Shown here piece by piece: positions 51,579 through 63,576 of a DNA stretch of 64,000 nucleotides. The notes under the pieces are model-generated. The model was not told where the DNA came from and did not search any database. It worked only from the letters and a program-made list of their open reading frames with translations. Every line of letters starts with the position of its first letter. Within the stretch, counting starts at the first letter, position 1. A program made the translations under genes and the position numbers. The DNA comes from Monosiga brevicollis MX1. Lineage: Eukaryota > Opisthokonta > Choanoflagellata > Craspedida > Salpingoecidae. The DNA lies in contig NW_001865079.1 in assembly GCF_000002865.3 (NCBI RefSeq), positions 116,294 through 180,293 on the forward strand. The letters run 5' to 3'.

Positions 51579-53576
51579 ATGGCGTCAACAACTTCGCCCC
51601 TGACCATCTTTGATGGATCCACAGCAGTGGACGCCGGCGATTTGACCGTCGCCATTGCGTTCACCCTGGTCATCTCCTTTCTCTGCTTCTTTGTGCTCTT
51701 CATCCTGTGCATCAAAGTTGTCCGCCGCCAGGTCACCGTCACCACCCGGGAGGAGCAGGGCTACGTCTTTTGGCTCCTCATTCCCATCGAGCTTTTCCTC
51801 ATCGCCTTTGCCGTTGTCAGTATTCGGGACCTTCGCACCGGCCTTAATCTTGCTGATCAGGAATACTATGCCCTTCAGGATCTGTACGACAACGGCTCGG
51901 TGAGCTTCTGCCCGGCCAACGCCACCTTTTGCTGTGACCACATCACCAGCATGGTCCGCAACACCAGCTACGCTGGCTGTAGCATCATCAATGACCCCGT
52001 GTGGCGCCGCAGCGACGAATGTGCCGACCATCGCCAGGGTTCCTATGAGCGCAATTGCTGTCATTTTGCTCCTGGCATGGATGACTTGGACGGCACCTAC
52101 ATGTCCTGGATGTGGTTCGGCCTCGTTGCCGTCGTAGCCACCACCATGCTCGAAGTCCTGTACTTTCTCTGCGAGTTGTGTGAGCTACCTTTTACCCGCT
52201 ACACCTGGATCATTCTCGTTCTCGACTCGGCTGCCATCCTTTCTGACATGTTTTGTAACCTGGTTGTCATCACCATCGGCGATAAGCTGGATGAGCAGCC
52301 GTATCACTGCTTTGAGGACAACACCCTCCAAGCCCAATACCAATCGGCCCTCGCTGCCTTTGTCAACTTGCTCTCCGACTTTAGCAGCCTCACATGGATT
52401 TTTGTGGTTATCGCCATGATTTTCACGACCTACGTGCTGTGTGTCCGATTGGGTTGGCCCGCCTTTCTTGTGCCACACCTCAAGGAGCGCCCTGCCGCTG
52501 TGGCCCGTCGTAGCAAGAAGGAACAGAAGGGAAAGAGCCAACCCACTTCTGCAGCCGAGGTTGGCGCCACCAGTCCTGAATCTGATCTTGAGCTCGGTCA
52601 AACCAACGGAATCAACCAGCCCCTCGATAACAGCGCAATGGGCGCCCCCACGGAGCTGGACTTGCTCTCCAGTGTCAACTCCGAACCAGCCAACCTCCAG
52701 GTTATGGAGCTTGACGACATCGGCGAACCAGAACCTGCCCTTGACACCGCCCCTGCTGACAACGAGTCCTTGCAAGAAACTGCACTCGACGTCCCTGGCC
52801 CCATGGACCCCACTGCCATGGATGTGCCGCTGCCTCCTCCAGAGAACGCTGCCTATGCCGCGCCGCAGGATGCGGTATCCGCGCAAGCAACGGACTTTTA
52901 TGCCCCGCCGGTCGAGGCCAATAGCGATGATCTCTACGCCGATGCCCAGGAACTGCCCGATGCACCCTCAGAGGCAGCGCCAGAGCTGCAGGAACAACCG
53001 GCAGAAATTCAACCGCTGCACGACGACGTGCGCGATGATGAGCATCAGCAGACAGAGCCGGCTTCGGATGTGCAGCAAGAAGAGAGTGCCCAAGAGCAAG
53101 AGGTGACATTGGCCGCAGTGCCGGCGTCAGCTTCAGACGCGACGACAACGCCAGAAGAGCCAGGAGAGCCAGGAGAGGAGGAGCAGCAACAGGCTTCGGC
53201 CTCGGCCTCGATCGTGGCAGAGCCTCACGACCCGTCTGCTCAGGATCTGAGTCAGTCTCAGCAGGATGATGGATCTGGTAAAACATCAGACTTGGCAGCC
53301 GAAGCCGAACTTGTCAGCACCAATCAAGAAGCTGAGCAGGATGATGGATCTGGTGAAACATCAGACTTGGCAGCCGAAGCCGAACTTGTCAGCACCAATC
53401 AAGAAGCTGAGGACACAGCCAATGAGACTCCGGATAGCCCAGAGGATGGGGCACTGTCTCCCGCACCACCTGCACCTCCTGCACCACCTGCACCTCCTGC
53501 ACCACCTGCGCCTCCCGCACCTCCCGCACCAACTGCAGAAGATGTGTCGCCGGACGACACCGCAGCTGCTCCTTAG
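51579..53576 (+). CDS. Multi-pass membrane protein with long acidic, Pro-rich cytoplasmic tail (family not recognised)
   Basis: Single-exon gene of 665 codons. Hydrophobic segments that can span a membrane are seen at about 22-48 (TVAIAFTLVISFLCFFVLF), 63-84 (FWLLIPIELFLIAFAVV), 175-197, 205-230 and 265-292, so four or five spans. Between the second and third lies a loop of about 90 residues with many cysteines (including FCPANATFCCDH and RNCCHFAPGMDD) and two or three N-glycosylation sites, so it is probably extracellular and disulphide-bonded. The tail of some 360 residues is rich in Glu, Ala, Pro and Ser and ends in a PPAP repeat. It contains a tandem 25-residue duplication. I do not recognise the family. 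The layout is loosely tetraspanin- or claudin-like but key motifs of those families were not found. Confidence 0.8.
   Translation: MASTTSPLTIFDGSTAVDAGDLTVAIAFTLVISFLCFFVLFILCIKVVRRQVTVTTREEQGYVFWLLIPIELFLIAFAVVSIRDLRTGLNLADQEYYALQDLYDNGSVSFCPANATFCCDHITSMVRNTSYAGCSIINDPVWRRSDECADHRQGSYERNCCHFAPGMDDLDGTYMSWMWFGLVAVVATTMLEVLYFLCELCELPFTRYTWIILVLDSAAILSDMFCNLVVITIGDKLDEQPYHCFEDNTLQAQYQSALAAFVNLLSDFSSLTWIFVVIAMIFTTYVLCVRLGWPAFLVPHLKERPAAVARRSKKEQKGKSQPTSAAEVGATSPESDLELGQTNGINQPLDNSAMGAPTELDLLSSVNSEPANLQVMELDDIGEPEPALDTAPADNESLQETALDVPGPMDPTAMDVPLPPPENAAYAAPQDAVSAQATDFYAPPVEANSDDLYADAQELPDAPSEAAPELQEQPAEIQPLHDDVRDDEHQQTEPASDVQQEESAQEQEVTLAAVPASASDATTTPEEPGEPGEEEQQQASASASIVAEPHDPSAQDLSQSQQDDGSGKTSDLAAEAELVSTNQEAEQDDGSGETSDLAAEAELVSTNQEAEDTANETPDSPEDGALSPAPPAPPAPPAPPAPPAPPAPPAPTAEDVSPDDTAAAP
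53262..53411 (+). repeat. 75-bp tandem duplication in the membrane-protein tail
   Basis: Two adjacent 75-base units, 53262-53336 and 53337-53411, encode QDDGSGKTSDLAAEAELVST and so on, twice. They differ at one visible base (K to E), so the duplication is recent. It keeps the frame. Confidence 0.97.
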
Positions 53577-54090
53577 TGTAGTGTAATCTTGATGATCCCA
53601 GCTCAAAAGACCGTATGTGCGGTGCACAGCGCTCTTCATCAAGTGTGCGGTCTTTGAGTGGGATGTCTTACCAAACCCATGCTCACCCAGCCCTATTAGG
53701 CTGGCTTTTGGGAAGTCCCGTCTTTTAGGCTTGTTGACTTACTATTTTGTTCATGCTCCCTCTCTCGCCTTTTCCTTTCCCTCTCTTTTTCTCTCTCTCT
53801 TTCTCCCTCGCTCACTGCTCTCTCATTGTTTTTGTGGTTGTTCATCTTATTCTCTCTTGTACTTACTTTACGGAACTACAATTCACAAACACTCTGACCG
53901 GTCTGCGATGCAATCATGCTCGAGATAGCTTTGACCGCTTGTTTCTATTTCAAGCAAACTGTTAGCTTCCCAAAGCTCAGTTTGTGTAGTCGTCGCATAA
54001 ACGTGCAAAGCAGACAAAGTCAGTCTGTCCATTTCAAGAGAGGCGGGAAGGAATGATCGATTGAAGCTGCGCACAGCGCTGTCCTGCCGA

Positions 54091-57000
54091 TCACTTCTTG
54101 AGCTGTCGAAGTTCCTCTTGCAGCTCGGCCCGCTGTTGCTTAGCATTGACCAGCTCCATGCTCTGCCCCCAGAAACGCACCAGCATGATAACATTGATGA
54201 GAACGTTGCTTCATCGACTGCTTTCCTCATTCGATGGTGTACCAAGCAAAAGTTGCAGGACTCACCATCTCTTGCATCGCTTGCTGCATTGTTGCCCGCA
54301 TGCTCACAGTGTCCTCAAGCGCCGCTTTTAAGAATTTGATTTGCTGTGGAACAAAGGTTCAAACCAGAAAATTGGCCGTGAGCGCGCGCCGCATTCACGC
54401 GTACACAAGGATGGCTGTTACCATGCAGGCGTCTTGCAAACACACCTCTTTCAACTGCTCGTTCTCATCAGCCACGTGCTGCTGCTCGGCCTTGTGACGG
54501 CTTTGCTCTTGATCAGCCGCCGCCTCGAGGCGGTGCAACCGAGCCTCGTAGGCCGGTGGCTCTGCTGACACTGGCACCATAATCACGTCGAGCGAGCTAT
54601 CGGGCCGGGTTACCAAATCCATGGCTAGGGCCTCAACTCGAGCCAAGGTCGTGCCCGCAGCTAAGAAGATCACGCACAATGAGAAGAAAGTCATCTTGCT
54701 GAGCCAGGCATTTATGCCACCTCACACTCACCAATGGCAGCTGCCCACATGTCCGTGTCGAAAAAGGAGACGTCTTGCAAGGCATTATGATCAAAGTAGG
54801 CCATCGTGGAGCGACGAACCTGCATTGGCCGGTACGAGAGAAAGAGTCAAAATAAACCCCAAACGGCCGCAGCAGAAAAGGATGGATCGATGAGTCTTGC
54901 GAGATGGCAGGCTGACGCCAGCAAGAGGAATGAAAGCGTACCTCAATCCGTAATGGAGCCATGGGCATCGGTTCGATGTAATCATCACCAAAACGTCCGA
55001 GTCGTGAGAGGTGATATGTGCTGATCCATGCGTCCAAGCCCTGCACGACCAGAACCGACTTGGGCAACTCGATGGGCGGTAAGGGCGGGAAGGCACCGCC
55101 TGGAAACTGCTGGCGAGCAAATTCGCTGCGCAAATGCTCTTGCGTTGCAGGTGCCAAGCGTCGAGTCAAGTCAACCTGTGTCCCACGATGGGTGCTTGCA
55201 CTCAGGTCGCTCACGCTATCGCCTTCCTCCTCCGTATCAGGAAGGCCGGTGCTGACACTCATGCTTGCACTCGTGCTTGTGCCGATGCTCGCATTCAAAC
55301 TGGTGTTCACAACTGCCTGGTCAAGATCCACAGACCCTTCCTCCTGTGCACCAGAGCTCGTGGCATCAGACAACGTGGTGGCCGTGGGACCATTGAACCG
55401 AATGCCCGCCTTGTCTGCAGGAGCCAAGGGCTCGGGGTTGGTAGGCGTGGTAGGCGTGGATAAAGGCCGTGCTTGCTCGGCCTGGGCCTCAAGCTGAACT
55501 TGAACCTCGTGTCCGTCTGAGGAGATGGATGAGGTGGGAACGTTGGCGCCCACGAGAGCTTTTGGCGCTGCATCGCCATGGCGTGTCGCTGAGGCCGGGT
55601 GGTCGGCTGCTGGAAGCTGAAAAACAGACGCGCTGGGCGGGTTGCCGGTCTGGCCGCGTGTGTCTGCCTCACGGGCATGCCAATCATGAACAGTGGCCTT
55701 GACCTCGGCTTCGCTCAACATCTGCACAACTTGCTCATGCGTTGGCTCTTGAGAGCCTGGTGGGGGGGGTCGTGGGGGGGCAATTCGCAAGGCCGTCAGG
55801 TTGGGTTGAGATCGGCTGTTGTGGACTCGACTATCGTTGGCGCCCTTGCGAGATAATTCCGGGGACGCCTCTGCTGAGCGCCGTGACCCAAAGCCAAACT
55901 TGGATCGCCGACGAAGCAATGGTGAACCCTTGACAGGTGACATACTCTTGGCCTTGCTGTTGGGGCTGCTAGAGTTTTTGGAATGGTCTTTTGAGCGTCG
56001 GAACAAGCCTCGTCGCCGAGTGTTGGGGCTGGCAGCTCCAGAGGATGAAGCTGATTCGGACGGACTGGGCGCATCAATCGTGTCGGCATCAGGCTCCGCG
56101 CCAGGCATGGACTTGGCACCGGCTGCGGGTGCAAGACGTGGGGTGGTTAGAGGCGTCATAAAGGCATCCTCGTCAGCCCCCTCGCCGTTGGCATTAGGCG
56201 GAGCCGAGTCGGCAGCAAACGCATTGCGGCCGTCACTCGGTTCGGGCGGTCCAGGCTCGCCCAAAAGGGCAGCCTCACCCAGGCGCTGAAACGAGCGCGC
56301 GGTGAGAGTATGAAAGTGTTGATGATCCATGTCAATGCGCCATTGCTGTACTTCCTTGCGCCGTTGCCGACGCTGATCAATGGCTTCAAAGAAAGCACGA
56401 CTCTGGTGTGGCGAGGGACGCTCATCGCGGCAGTGGTACATGATGACGGGTCGCCCGGCAACGGCCTCGTGACGAGCAGACTCCAAGAATGTACGTGCGT
56501 CACTCATGTCCAAGTCTTTGGGCATCTCCGGTAATCTGGCAAAGTGCGTAGAAATGGAATCGGCTGCGGCAACAGTGATGCTAGTCCGATCCCAGGAGAC
56601 CATCGCCAGCTCCACACGATCAATGTCCACATCGCCAATCAACGTACAGGCCCGCTCGTGCTCTGTATCCTCCGTTGCATCAGGTTCTGTGCCTTGTTGC
56701 TCTTCATTGAGCATACGTACTTGAAGCTTGGGCACGTGAACCAAAAGCACGTCGGTCCCCACCGCAGGCGCGCCCGTATCCAGAAGCTGCGCGCGGCACC
56801 ACAAACCCAGGCACGGCAGAGTGAAAGCGAGGGGAGAAGGGTGCCGTAAATAAAATAAAGAGAGCTGACGACGACTCGTAGACACAGTCGCAACAACCAC
56901 AACCACAACCACAACCACAACCATATTTGCTCCGGCTTACCAAAAGGGTTCGCTGGAGCGACTCTGAAAAACGCGTCAAAAGCAATATCTATAACAATGA

Positions 57001-60000
57001 GCGCGAAAACATCGTCAGAAGTTGGAGGACAAATTGACGCTCACATAACCTTTGACAACTGACTGCTCATCCACGGGATTACATACGTCCATGTCGCGCA
57101 GCTGGAAGTGCCACGGCTCAGTGGCCATGACCATCGTGTAACTGTTTGGCAAAATAATGTTGCTTTCTTTTTTGGAGGGAGCGGAGCGCTGGTCGTGTGG
57201 TGCCCCAGTGCCACTGCTCTCAGTTGAGGCAGTGTCCCCCGTTTCATCCGCTGGTGGCGGCGTGTAGATAAGTACACAGAGTGGTGCCGGCTCCAGCAGT
57301 GGCGCGCGACCCAGAGGAGTGGTGGAATCGACCCACACCTACGGTACAGTGCCAGCAACACGGTTGGGGTTGAGTCGTGTAAATAGGCGCCGAAAATTCG
57401 AAAGACGATGTCGAAGCACCACAAAATGGTGGTGGCTTACTTGATCAACGGAGATGGATATGAGGCCCTCAACATCTGGATGCTTGTTGGATGGATCGCG
57501 AACACTGATTTCATTCACAGGCGGTACCAATTGAACATCAGGGTCTTCAGCTTCAAAGGGTGGGGCCCGACACTTTGACTGGAATAATGGACTGTCATAG
57601 AATGGCTTCAGCGTGGGCAAAGTTGGGCCACCCTACAAAACGCAGGCAACCGGGAGATGAGCGGCGGTGGCGCGGGCGTGCGAGACAGTGAAGACCCACG
57701 ACCCATTGAAGTCTGTGGACGCTTCTGACAGGGCGACCGAGGCCTTCACTGACGGAAATGCATCGAGGTGTGTTTGTAATGGTGGCCTTGGACAGCATAG
57801 CCACGATGCTGCGGCGCCGCATGTAAAAGGGCGACGGCTGAGGCGCTTCTGGGATGATCACACGTGGAAGGAGAACCTCAATGCAGAAACGGGTAAAGTG
57901 TTCCTGTTTACCAGAGAGGAACACAAAATGAAGGCTGCCTGAGATACACAATATGGCAACGAACCCGACTCTTGACGCAAGTTGCAAACCTTTGGAGGGG
58001 GCGGGGCGTCTTCTTCGCTCTCCTCAAACATTTCCTCAAAACCAGCGATCCAGAGCAGTGCTGAGCCCTCTTCCTCATCTATGATGGCGGCCAAAGGCCA
58101 GGTAGGCCATTGTTGAGCTGTGTCAAATGGCTGTGGGTAGCATGCTGGTTCCTATGCTCGATAAGAACGAACGCACCTTCCAAGGAATCTAGCCGCTCGC
58201 GATATAGGTTGAGCAGCGTTGTGCGCTCCGCCACTTGCAAGACATCAACTTGCTCCTGCCAATCGCGACCGAGCAGGTGGTTTGCATTCAACGCGCGTGT
58301 GGGCAATGGAAAAGGGCTGAGTAAGACCTAACGAGGAGCCTTGCGCGGAGGGCCAGCAAGATGCTCGAACAAACCTGCATCGCTTTGCCAATGTTGGTCA
58401 GCTCTGCTGAACTTGTTGATTGGAAAATGCGGTCAGCAAAGCGCTATGGCAACACATTTATGAATCATGGGTGAGGAGCAGCGTATGAGTGCAAAAGGGC
58501 AGAGCTGGCATTCTGCGTTGACACTCGCACCTTGGCTTGAGCTGAGCGAAGGCGTCCTGGTTGGGCAAGTCGCGAGTGCTCCAAAAACCGCGACACTTGA
58601 AGCACAGCCGCCACATGTAACGAGACCTGACAGACACGGGGCATTAACAAGGCAAGGCCATGAGAGATTCAATATTCATCGGCTGATTGATTTAGCCGCG
58701 CACGTGGCTACGTCGACCCCACCAACCTTGAAAGGGTGTACTCGACCAAAGAGGGTGGGGGGCGGCAGAGCAAGCTGAATATCGTGGAGCTCCGCAGCCA
58801 ACCGGTGGGCTTGCTGCCGTGTCAGCTGTGAGAAGCCTGGTACAGTTGGGAGCTCGATATCGGACTCGATACGAGTGGTAGCGCGGTGTAGCTCGTAACG
58901 GGCTCGCGGGCTGAGGTAGAGTTGGGTATGCTCGAACATGAGCATCCGCATGTTGTCATCCGCGTCGTATTGCTCTCGATCAATCTGCAAAATGACGGCC
59001 ATTTGACGTGCTGCATTGGGACCTGCATCCGCGCTCACTGGGGCTGCATTGGCCATCAAAGTCATGCTAGCGACGGAGAACGTCATGACATCATGCATAA
59101 CGCGACCTGGTAGGCAGTCTTCGAGTGAGAGAGCGCTGGCGACTTGAAGCAACCATGACTCCTTGTCCTGTTCAAATTGCTGGTAAAATTGGTTGCGCAT
59201 CGCGGAGCGATCGGGATTGGGAACCCATGGCTTTTGTGTCTCCTGACAGCCAAGAAGCAAACAATTTGCCCCGCGTACATCAGCCACAAGGATATTAGAA
59301 TCGTTGGTGAATAAACTAAAACTTAAAAAAGGTTGAAAGAGTTGCTGCGCATTGGCGAGCGCATTGACATACCTGTTTGAACACAAGTCGACGAAAGCTC
59401 CAGGTGGCCAGCTGAGGGCGGCGCGTGCCAATGTGGCCATCTTCCAAGAGTGACAAGAACAAATGGTCGCAGCGCACGTAGATCATGGGGATGAGGCGAC
59501 GATTGGCATTGCGATCCGGTGTTAACGGAGCCTTGGGTGACTCGGGAGGTCGATTTGCCATCGCCTCGACTTTGGCCGCTGGCCCCTTTTGCGGGGTGGC
59601 CTTTGTGGCAGGAGCAGGTCCGTTGTGCAAGACTGGCCCTTGCTCCCCACCCTCGTCTTCCGAATCAGTGCCAAGGCTTGTGTTGAGTGAAGAGGCGAAG
59701 GAAAATTGAGACAAGTCGCTGTCGCTGCGCTCCCGCAGACCATCATCGGGAATGGATAACGGCTATTGCATCAAAAGCACGAAGGAATGAGAGACCAACA
59801 GCCAGGCCAAGAAACACTAGCTTCAGAACCCTTTCAGGCCCTTTTTTGGGACCAGCAATAAACGTACAGGGCTCCCTTGAGCACGACGATGGGCTCGGAT
59901 GAGATTTGCCAGGGAAGATTGAACAACTTGGATAATCTACGTCGGGATGTGTTGAGAGAATACGGCCATCGTTGACGCTCAGCACAGCGCCGCCGGGGTG

Positions 60001-61636
60001 ACAGGAGGACCACCATCATCGCCACGCTTCTTTTTGAACCCCATACCTGTAGGTGCTCAGCCGAGACCTCGAGTTGTAGGACATCTATAATGAATTGTAG
60101 TTGGCTCCCCAGGTTGACGCTGCACGAGGTTGGCGTGGCCGCAAAAAAAACATGAGAAAAACACTGCCAGCTGAGCCTAGTCGGGCCATCAGACTCGGCG
60201 ATGCAGAGAAGGGCAAGGCAAAGGGCAGAAATGCATACGTGTTGTCGGCCAGGTCTCGACGTCGATGAATTTGCAAAACGGGCTCTGACATTTTGAGGTG
60301 AAGCACGTCGTCTCGCGCTTTCTATACTCAACCGAGCGCACAGGGCAGTTTTGGCCAGAACAAGGAGATGGCACATTCCGTGGGCCGCAAAGTTAGAGAA
60401 GCACAGACACCAGGGCTGGTGCCCACTGAGGTACGGGTTGTTTTCGAGGCGTGCTCATGCCTTGGAAAGTCGATCAGAGGTACCGCGCAGGCTGAGTTCC
60501 AGAGAGGACAACTGCATAAGACAAAGGCCTGGGTGAACTCAACAACTCTGGGCAGACAGGCGCCCCCGCGATGAAAGCTTGGTTTGTGAACTGCGTCCGG
60601 CTTTCTGGACCGACGAACCGATAGCATTTTGAAGAGGGAGGCAAAGCCATGCCGCTGATGAATTTGAATGGCTGATTTGAGGTCATCCACCTAGGCGAAT
60701 AGGCCCATGCACCATTCGTGAAACATTCAAAAGAAGCTGCCATCAGAGCGTGCTGGTTGATGAGCCCAAGAACCACCTACCACCTCCCACTGATGATTGG
60801 TATTTTGAAGCCACAGGTGGCTGACGTCGAGCGTGGTGTCGAATTCTGGGGCGACGAGCCGGATGGCCAGCGTGCCAATGTGCAAGACGATGCCATCGCC
60901 AATGATGTCGCCAGTGCCATAGCGCTCGCGTTTGGTGCTGGCCGGGGTGGCGGATGTGGCGCCTTGACCGGCTTGGTTTCCCTTACCGTCCTGGGTCTAA
61001 CCAAACGCAGGCCAGAAAAAACAAGCGGCAATGCATTCAAGTGTGCGCGTGGGGTGTGGGCAAGAGAGAAGGGGTTCTGATACCAGGCGGGAGCATGTCA
61101 AGAGTTGAAAAAGGAACCAATTTTACCTTGGAGGCTGCGAGCTGTTCCTTAGCTTGAACCTCGTCGGGTGTCAAGAGACGGATGACGACCTGCAAGACAT
61201 GCGCCAATGAAAGGTGGCTCGAGCAGTCTGATCGATATTCTTTTTTTGCGAACGTACCTCAATCTGGTCCACGTCGAGTCGTACGGGTACAGATTTGAGT
61301 CGAGTGATGGAAAGCTTGCATGTCACAGTGGAACAAGTACCTCGTTCCAGATGGAGCCAAGGTGGCGCACCAAGCCCCTCCTAAGCGTGATGCCCCGATC
61401 AGAGAAGCAGAAATGGCTCTGGAGTGCCGCTGTAGAGCTCGGCCCGTGCTGGCGCGGCCTTGGGCGAGCAGGCACCGAAAAGGGCGTTGACCAACCTGAA
61501 GAAAGTTATCACGAAGCTCGAGCCCGCTCAGCTCAGCCTCGCCTTTGAAGAAGGAGAGAGAGAAGCGGTCGGGTGTCATGTCCTTGAAATACAGGGCTAG
61601 CCTCTTGGCCAAGGCCGTTTTGATGTAGGAGGCCAT
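54091..61636 (-). CDS. Bridge-like lipid-transfer protein of the BLTP3 (UHRF1BP1/SHIP164) type
   Basis: Many-exon gene. First exons: 61636-61496, 61380-61258, 61189-61127, 60996-60784, all phase 0. The protein opens MASYIKTALAKRLALYFKDM, then LSFFKGEAELSGLELRDNFL and LKSVPVRLDVDQIEVVIRLL, a chorein-type N-terminus that aligns best with human BLTP3 (LPTWL...LKTHPICLCLDKVEVEM). IGDGIVLHIGTLAIRL follows as in that group. The middle alternates beta-rich segments with disordered Ser/Pro-rich stretches, notably about 55100-56200. The C-terminus is a coiled coil (ADENEQLKE, then a last exon ending ELQEELRQLKK at the TGA 54093-54091), again as in BLTP3. Such proteins form a long hydrophobic groove that moves lipids between endosomal or Golgi-linked membranes. 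VPS13 is the main alternative but lacks this C-terminal layout. Confidence 0.82.
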
Positions 61637-62324
61637 GATGGCGAGGAGCGATGCGCAGTGGCCAGGCCCAGGGCAGTCAGGCTTAAAGTCCTCTGCTTAC
61701 GCCTGCTCGCTCGCTCGTGGCCGCTTGGAGCCAGTCAGACCAGGCAAACGTGTGGTTCTGGTCTTGGTAGGATCAAGTTGCTCGTGGGCAACGCTCGACC
61801 GCTCAACAGCGCATGACGCTTGGGACTGCCGACACAAGCAGAGGGCGCGGTCAACGTGCTGCCAAGAAGCAAGACTAGATCTACGAGAATCATTCCAGGC
61901 ACCAGAAACAGTGAGCACAGCAGTGCATAAAGGTCTCGCCGGCTACCAAAAGTGGCCCCCCGTCGTCTTGGAGCCCCTGGTGACCTCCAGACTCGAGCCC
62001 CTTTGGCGCAGCGACACCATTATCCCTCAAGCCGCAGCCCAATCCTCACGACCTCATCGCCACACACACCCCACACACCCCTGTACCACACGCATCTGCC
62101 CTCTTCTTTCCCCGCTCCCCCGCGTCGCCGCTGGCTCACACTGCCACTGCCGTTTCTACGCACGCCAGCGAGACATTGTTGGCCAGCATTCAGTCGCTCA
62201 CACACACGACTGCCCATTATGCTATACGTACGCGATGCCTATAGTGGAGGAAAACACGACTTTTTACCACACACACACGGTATAAATCATATACACACAC
62301 TCAAAGTGCTTCATGTTGCAAACG

Positions 62325-62327
<3 letters not shown>
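61637..62327. other. Upstream region of the BLTP3-like gene
   Basis: Promoter and probable 5' UTR of the minus-strand gene. A plus-strand open frame at 61635-62285 has no recognisable domain and is not called. Confidence 0.5.

Positions 62328-62369
<42 letters not shown>
62328..62369. repeat. (CA)n microsatellite
   Basis: About 21 CA units, preceded by shorter CA runs at 62262-62305. Confidence 0.95.
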
Positions 62370-62372
<3 letters not shown>

Positions 62373-62422
62373 AAATACATCCGGATGTAAGAAAAAAAAA
62401 CTTGAATGCTGTCTCGCTGACT

Positions 62423-62711
62423 GAGTCACGATGGCTATGGGAATGTTTGAAACGGCACTGGAAGCACTGGAGTTGCTGTGCTATGATGGCTGAGTCACGA
62501 TGCTATGGGTATATTTTAAACGGCACTGGAAGCACTGGAGTCGCTGTACTATGATGGCAAAGTCGTGATGGCTAAGGTGGGTATACTTTAAACGGCACTG
62601 GAAGCACTGGAGTCGCTGTACTATGATGGCTGCGTCCCGATGCTATGGGTATTTTAAACGGCGCTGGAGCGGAGAGCGCTGTGGAGTCAAGAAAGTCGCT
62701 GTACTATGGCT
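62423..62711. repeat. Minisatellite, about 70-bp unit, four copies
   Basis: Each unit carries a core AAACGGCACTGGAAGCACTG followed by a GGAGT-GCTGT-CTATGATGGCT segment, with small indels between units. The fourth unit is the most altered and slightly longer. No coding sense is seen. Confidence 0.9.
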
Positions 62712-63576
62712 GATGTGCCGCCGAATGAACCCCCTATCTTGCAACGGCGGTTGTCGACATTCAGCAGACCGTCAATGAAGTTCCACCAAAGATTCCTGCC
62801 ATGGACTGCCGCCCAGGCCCGAAGCGTACCTGACTAAGCATCGCAAGCGCCTGACGCGTTGAACAACCGCTTGAAGCAATTGAACTCAACAACCGACACC
62901 CTGGGCCCAAAGAGCTGCATACTCTCACAAAGCAGTTTGAGTTGCCGCCAGTTCTTCTCACACCCCAACCCATGCTGGCAGCGTGCCCTGCCTCACCCAC
63001 CGCGCTGAAAATCGCTCCCGAGACGCCGCCCGCCGACCTTGGTGCAGCTGCCCGTGTCCTTCCATTCCCTCCGTCCGGGGCCCTGACATGCACCCAACAA
63101 CGAGCGGTACGTTGAACAGGCTCGGCGATTTTTTCCGTGCTAGAGAGTGTCTGTGGTCGACTTTAGACCCGACTGATGCGATGCGCCTTTCATGTCTATT
63201 CGGTGATTGCGACGCCGCTTGGGCAATTTCACGAGGTCGTTTTGTTTGAAAATGCTCAAATCTATCCTGAGCTAATAATGCACGACACGGCCGAATTAGG
63301 ATGTGTTGAGCTGTTTAATGTCAGTGGTTGACCTCTTCCCAGTTTGCTGGTTGCGTATCGCTTGAGATGCGGCAAGCGCGTGCATGTTGAATTGACGTGC
63401 GTACGAATTTGGTGGCTTGTGGTATTTCTGAGTGTGCGATATTAATCAAGAGCAGAGATTGCAGGGCCGGGTGAATTAAGAGAAGAGGCAGCAGTGGCTC
63501 TTACTGGCCGTGGGTATCATTGGTCGTGGCTGTCCCGCGCAGCGGGCTTTCGACACGGGTATATGGAAAGTCGCAA
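62712..63576. other. Intergenic region with short disconnected open frames
   Basis: Between 62740 and 63115 the plus strand shows short protein-like stretches in different frames (such as DIQQTVNEVPPKIPAMD and LTKQFELPPVLLTPQPMLA). They could be a decayed gene or chance. From 63120 to 63576 nothing is seen. Confidence 0.4.
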
